Shown in pieces: positions 61,562-64,000 of a DNA stretch of 64,000 bases; the stretch's first letter is position 1, and each line of letters opens with the position of its first letter. Origin of the DNA: an uncultured Bacteroidales bacterium (GTDB lineage Bacteria; Bacteroidota; Bacteroidia; Bacteroidales; UBA932). The stretch is from positions 1-64,000 of the forward strand of contig CALUPB010000011.1 in NCBI GenBank assembly GCA_944322585.1. The letters are read 5' to 3'. The notes beneath the pieces were generated by a model. The model searched no databases, was not told the DNA's origin, and was given only the letters and a program-made list of their open reading frames with translations. The position numbers were made by a program, and so were the translations under genes.

Positions 61562-62698
61562 TCAGAGTCTTGTCATGACGCGTTTGACTACGCTGTCTTT
61601 CCATTTCCTGAAATCTCCTTCCTGTATGTGCAGCCTTGCCTGACGCACTATGTCGAGGTAGAAGGCGAGGTTGTGTTCGCTTGCTATCTGTCCTGCAAAC
61701 ATTTCCCCGGCTACGAACAGATGTCTGAGGTATGCCTTGGAATATGTCCTGTCGACAAATGATGTGCCTTCAGGATCGATGGGGGAGAAGTCTTCCGCCC
61801 ATTTGAGATTGCGCATGTTCATGATGCCGTTCCATGTGAACAGCATCCCGTTGCGCCCGTTGCGTGTAGGCATTACGCAGTCGAACATGTCCACGCCCCT
61901 TTCTATTGCTTCCAGCAGGTTTGCCGGAGTCCCCACGCCCATGAGGTATCTCGGCCTGTCATCGGGAAGTATCGGGCATACTGTCTCCAGCATTTCATAC
62001 ATTTTTTCCGTCGGTTCACCTACTGCAAGTCCTCCGATTGCATATCCCTCCCTGTCGAAGGCGGCGGCATGTTCCACGGCGGCCTTGCGCAGATCCGGAT
62101 ATACACATCCCTGGATAATAGGGAAGAGCGCCTGGGAGTATCCGTACAGAGGTTCCGTCGCATCGAAATGACGGATACATCTCTCCAGCCATGCCTGTGT
62201 CCTCAAAAGGGATTCTCTGGCATATCTGTAGTCTGCGTCTCCCGGAGTGCATTCGTCCAAAGCCATGACTATGTCCGCTCCGATTACCCTCTGGGTATCC
62301 ATATTGTTTTCAGGGGTGAAAGTATGGCGGGAACCGTCGATATGCGACGAGAATGTCACTCCGCTTCCGTCTTTTGCGAATTTTCTGATAGGGGCAAGCG
62401 AGAACACCTGAAAGCCGCCGCTGTCTGTCAGGATAGGTCTGTCCCAGGAGATGAACCTGTGCAGTCCTCCGGCAGCCCTTAGGGTCCCGAGTCCGGGACG
62501 GAGATAGAGATGATAGGTGTTGCCGAGTATGATTTCGGCTCCTATGTCCTCTTTCAGATCCCTGTGATAGACTCCTTTGACGGAGCCTGCCGTTCCCACA
62601 GGCATGAATATGGGTGTATGTATTTCGCCGTGGTCGGTCGTGATGGTCCCGCATCTTGCGCCCGACTGCGGATCGGCTGCTGTCTTTACAAACTTCAT
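61562..62698 (-). CDS. tgt: queuine/7-aminomethyl-7-deazaguanine tRNA-ribosyltransferase
   Basis: 378 residues. Tgt exchanges G34 for preQ1 (or queuine) in GUN-anticodon tRNAs. It has PIFMPVGTAGSVKG, the substrate-pocket LTDSGGFQVFSL, IGGLAVGEP and the nucleophile segment DMFDCVMPTRNGRNG. The zinc site that normally reads CxCxxC just before the YSKAYLRHL helix is replaced by DPEGTSFVDRTYSKAYLRHL (308-327) with no Cys, although the late His (EHNLAFY, 342) is kept. Some other Bacteroidota sequences may share this. It starts the tgt-lptF/G unit. Confidence 0.95.
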   Translation of the reverse strand: MKFVKTAADPQSGARCGTITTDHGEIHTPIFMPVGTAGSVKGVYHRDLKEDIGAEIILGNTYHLYLRPGLGTLRAAGGLHRFISWDRPILTDSGGFQVFSLAPIRKFAKDGSGVTFSSHIDGSRHTFTPENNMDTQRVIGADIVMALDECTPGDADYRYARESLLRTQAWLERCIRHFDATEPLYGYSQALFPIIQGCVYPDLRKAAVEHAAAFDREGYAIGGLAVGEPTEKMYEMLETVCPILPDDRPRYLMGVGTPANLLEAIERGVDMFDCVMPTRNGRNGMLFTWNGIMNMRNLKWAEDFSPIDPEGTSFVDRTYSKAYLRHLFVAGEMFAGQIASEHNLAFYLDIVRQARLHIQEGDFRKWKDSVVKRVMTRL

Positions 62699-62747
62699 CT
62701 TGTCTCCTCCGTGGCTGTATTGCCCTTCCGATTATGCATTCAGGCTT

Positions 62748-62755
62748 CAAAGATA
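62748..62755 (-). promoter_or_regulatory. -7 promoter element for tgt
   Basis: The minus strand reads TATCTTTG, 50 bases before the tgt ATG. Confidence 0.5.
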
Positions 62756-62796
62756 GCAAAAATTTCGCTCTGCTCGGAATTTGACCAAATTCTTAG

Positions 62797-62804
62797 TATC
62801 TTTG
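62797..62804 (+). promoter_or_regulatory. -7 promoter element for the MFS transporter gene
   Basis: TATCTTTG matches TAnnTTTG, 53 bases before the ATG at 62857, divergent from the tgt promoter. Confidence 0.55.
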
Positions 62805-62856
62805 CTGACCTGCGGCATGCAGGAATGTGCACATAATTATTACAGACAGGACTAAT

Positions 62857-64000
62857 ATGGATAAAGCGGTACGTATCAGGCTGATCCTGATGAATTTTCT
62901 ACAGTGGGCAGTGTGGGGGGCATATCTCACTTCGATGGGCAATTACCTTGGCAAGGCGGGTCTCTCGGATCATATAGGGTGGTTCTATTCGATGCAGGGG
63001 ATCGTTTCCATTTTCATGCCTGCGATAATAGGAATAATAGCCGACAAGTATGTCCAGGCACAGAGACTTCTCGGTTTCTGTCATCTGATAGCAGGAGCGG
63101 CGATGATTGCGGCAGGATATTACGGACTGTCTGCAGGAGCTGATGTCAGGTTCGGCATACTGTTCCCTCTATATACGGTCAGCGTCGCCTTTTACATGCC
63201 GACGATTGCCCTGTCCAATTCCGTCGCATTCAAGGCACTGGTCAAGAACGGGTTCGATACGGTCAAGGATTTTCCTCCGGTAAGGGTATTCGGTACGGTG
63301 GGCTTCATATGCAGCATGCTGTTCGTCAATTTCATGACTGACAGTTCCGGAATCCAGTTCCAGGAGACGTACAACCAGTTTTTTGTTTCCGGAGTTATCG
63401 GCGTGGCTATGTTTTTATATTGCTTTACCCTGCCGGCATGTCCGGTGAACCGTGAGGTGACGACCGTCAGTATCGCTGATGCGCTGGGGGCCAAGGCATT
63501 CCGTCTGTTCAAGGATAGAGGGATGGCGACATTCTTCATATTCGCAATGCTTCTTGGAGTCGCGCTCCAGATTACCAACGGATATGCGAATCCGTTCATC
63601 AATCATTTCAAGGCTTTGCCGGAATTCGCGGACGCTTGGGGAGCCCGCAATGCGAATGCCCTGATTTCCATATCTCAGATGTCCGAGACGCTCGGAATAC
63701 TCCTTATTCCTGTAGCCATGAGATTCTTGGGAATCAAGAAGGTGATGCTTACGGCGATGATAGCCTGGGTGTTCCGTTTCGGACTGTTCGGGCTCGGGGA
63801 TCCTGGATCCGGAGTGTGGATGTTCATCCTTTCCATGATTGTCTACGGGGTGGCCTTCGATTTCTTCAACATTTCCGGAGCTCTTTATGTCGAGCAGCGT
63901 TCATCTGACGGGATCAAGTCAAGCGCGCAGGGACTGTTCATGCTGATGACCAACGGGATAGGTGCATCGATCGGAATGATATGTGCGCAGGTGGTCGTCA
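62857..64000 (+). CDS. MFS transporter, nucleoside:H+ symporter (NupG) type, truncated by the window end
   Basis: At least 381 residues, no stop before the window ends. It begins MDKAVRIRLILMNFLQWAVWGAYLTSMGNYL and has about ten hydrophobic segments, with IGWFYSMQGIVSIFMPAIIGIIADKYV, FPPVRVFGTVGFICSM, and GVAFDFFNISGALYVEQ. The start and the VRVFGTVGF segment match the nucleoside:proton symporter branch of the MFS in Bacteroidota. Substrate assignment to nucleosides is by family only. Confidence 0.88.
   Translation, partial: MDKAVRIRLILMNFLQWAVWGAYLTSMGNYLGKAGLSDHIGWFYSMQGIVSIFMPAIIGIIADKYVQAQRLLGFCHLIAGAAMIAAGYYGLSAGADVRFGILFPLYTVSVAFYMPTIALSNSVAFKALVKNGFDTVKDFPPVRVFGTVGFICSMLFVNFMTDSSGIQFQETYNQFFVSGVIGVAMFLYCFTLPACPVNREVTTVSIADALGAKAFRLFKDRGMATFFIFAMLLGVALQITNGYANPFINHFKALPEFADAWGARNANALISISQMSETLGILLIPVAMRFLGIKKVMLTAMIAWVFRFGLFGLGDPGSGVWMFILSMIVYGVAFDFFNISGALYVEQRSSDGIKSSAQGLFMLMTNGIGASIGMICAQVVV

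Overview
The window is a chromosomal segment from a member of the Bacteroidales (Bacteroidota), probably a gut or rumen anaerobe. Support comes from promoters of the Bacteroidota type (-7 element TAnnTTTG, more than a dozen copies), an Oar-like TonB-dependent outer membrane protein, a NagB-LmbE fusion, an Mpi-like DNA invertase remnant, DUF4143 ATPases, carbohydrate-active enzymes (GH2, sialate O-acetylesterase, CE15-like esterase), membrane pyrophosphatase and pyruvate formate-lyase. The genus cannot be fixed from this sequence.

Layout. 0-1.7 kb: the 3' end of a 16S rRNA gene, tRNA-Ile and tRNA-Ala, then a strong terminator instead of 23S rRNA, followed by a truncated serine recombinase and a truncated surface-protein gene. 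1.8-7.2 kb: SGNH hydrolase, a metX-metY-asd operon (homoserine to homocysteine by sulfhydrylation), and a MORN/TonB-C protein. 7.3-12.9 kb: ion-pumping pyrophosphatase, NagB-LmbE fusion and sialate O-acetylesterase. 13.0-16.9 kb: sufB-pnuC-sufC-sufD. 17-22 kb: a secreted protein of unknown function and the Oar-like receptor. 22-27.7 kb: an rlmH-histidine kinase-tsaE-ispE operon on the minus strand. 28.3-31.3 kb: metK behind a SAM-II riboswitch and an intrinsic terminator, divergent from pgk. 31.4-35.3 kb: Ca2+-type P-type ATPase and an AraC-type regulator.

35.25-41.3 kb is the accessory part. It has a DUF4143 AAA ATPase behind three palindromic repeats at exact 33-nt spacing, a membrane-anchored HTH protein, a ~245-nt structured leader or non-coding RNA ending in terminators, and a tight five-gene AT-rich operon (P-loop protein, lipoprotein, PH-like protein, two small membrane proteins). 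A decayed second DUF4143 ATPase follows, with a near-perfect 37-bp palindrome beside it. This is the best candidate here for an undescribed system, although no function can be assigned.

41.3-64 kb: CE15-like esterase, DUF3298 lipoprotein, and rpsL-rpsG-fusA-rpsJ, where the ribosomal cluster stops after rpsJ. Next come tRNA-Met, a DUF4160/DUF2442 pair and an IS66 remnant, then a TIM-barrel isomerase-like lipoprotein, a GH2 enzyme, and a two-component system whose leader is a dispersed inverted-repeat element. The segment ends with patatin, pflBA, ssb, a zinc-ribbon protein, an M3 peptidase, tgt-lptF/G and a truncated MFS transporter.

Methionine and SAM metabolism is the clearest shared theme (asd, metX, metY, metK with its riboswitch). 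Fermentative anaerobic energy metabolism is shown by pflBA, pgk and the pyrophosphatase, and host or plant glycan use by the esterases, GH2 and NagB-LmbE.
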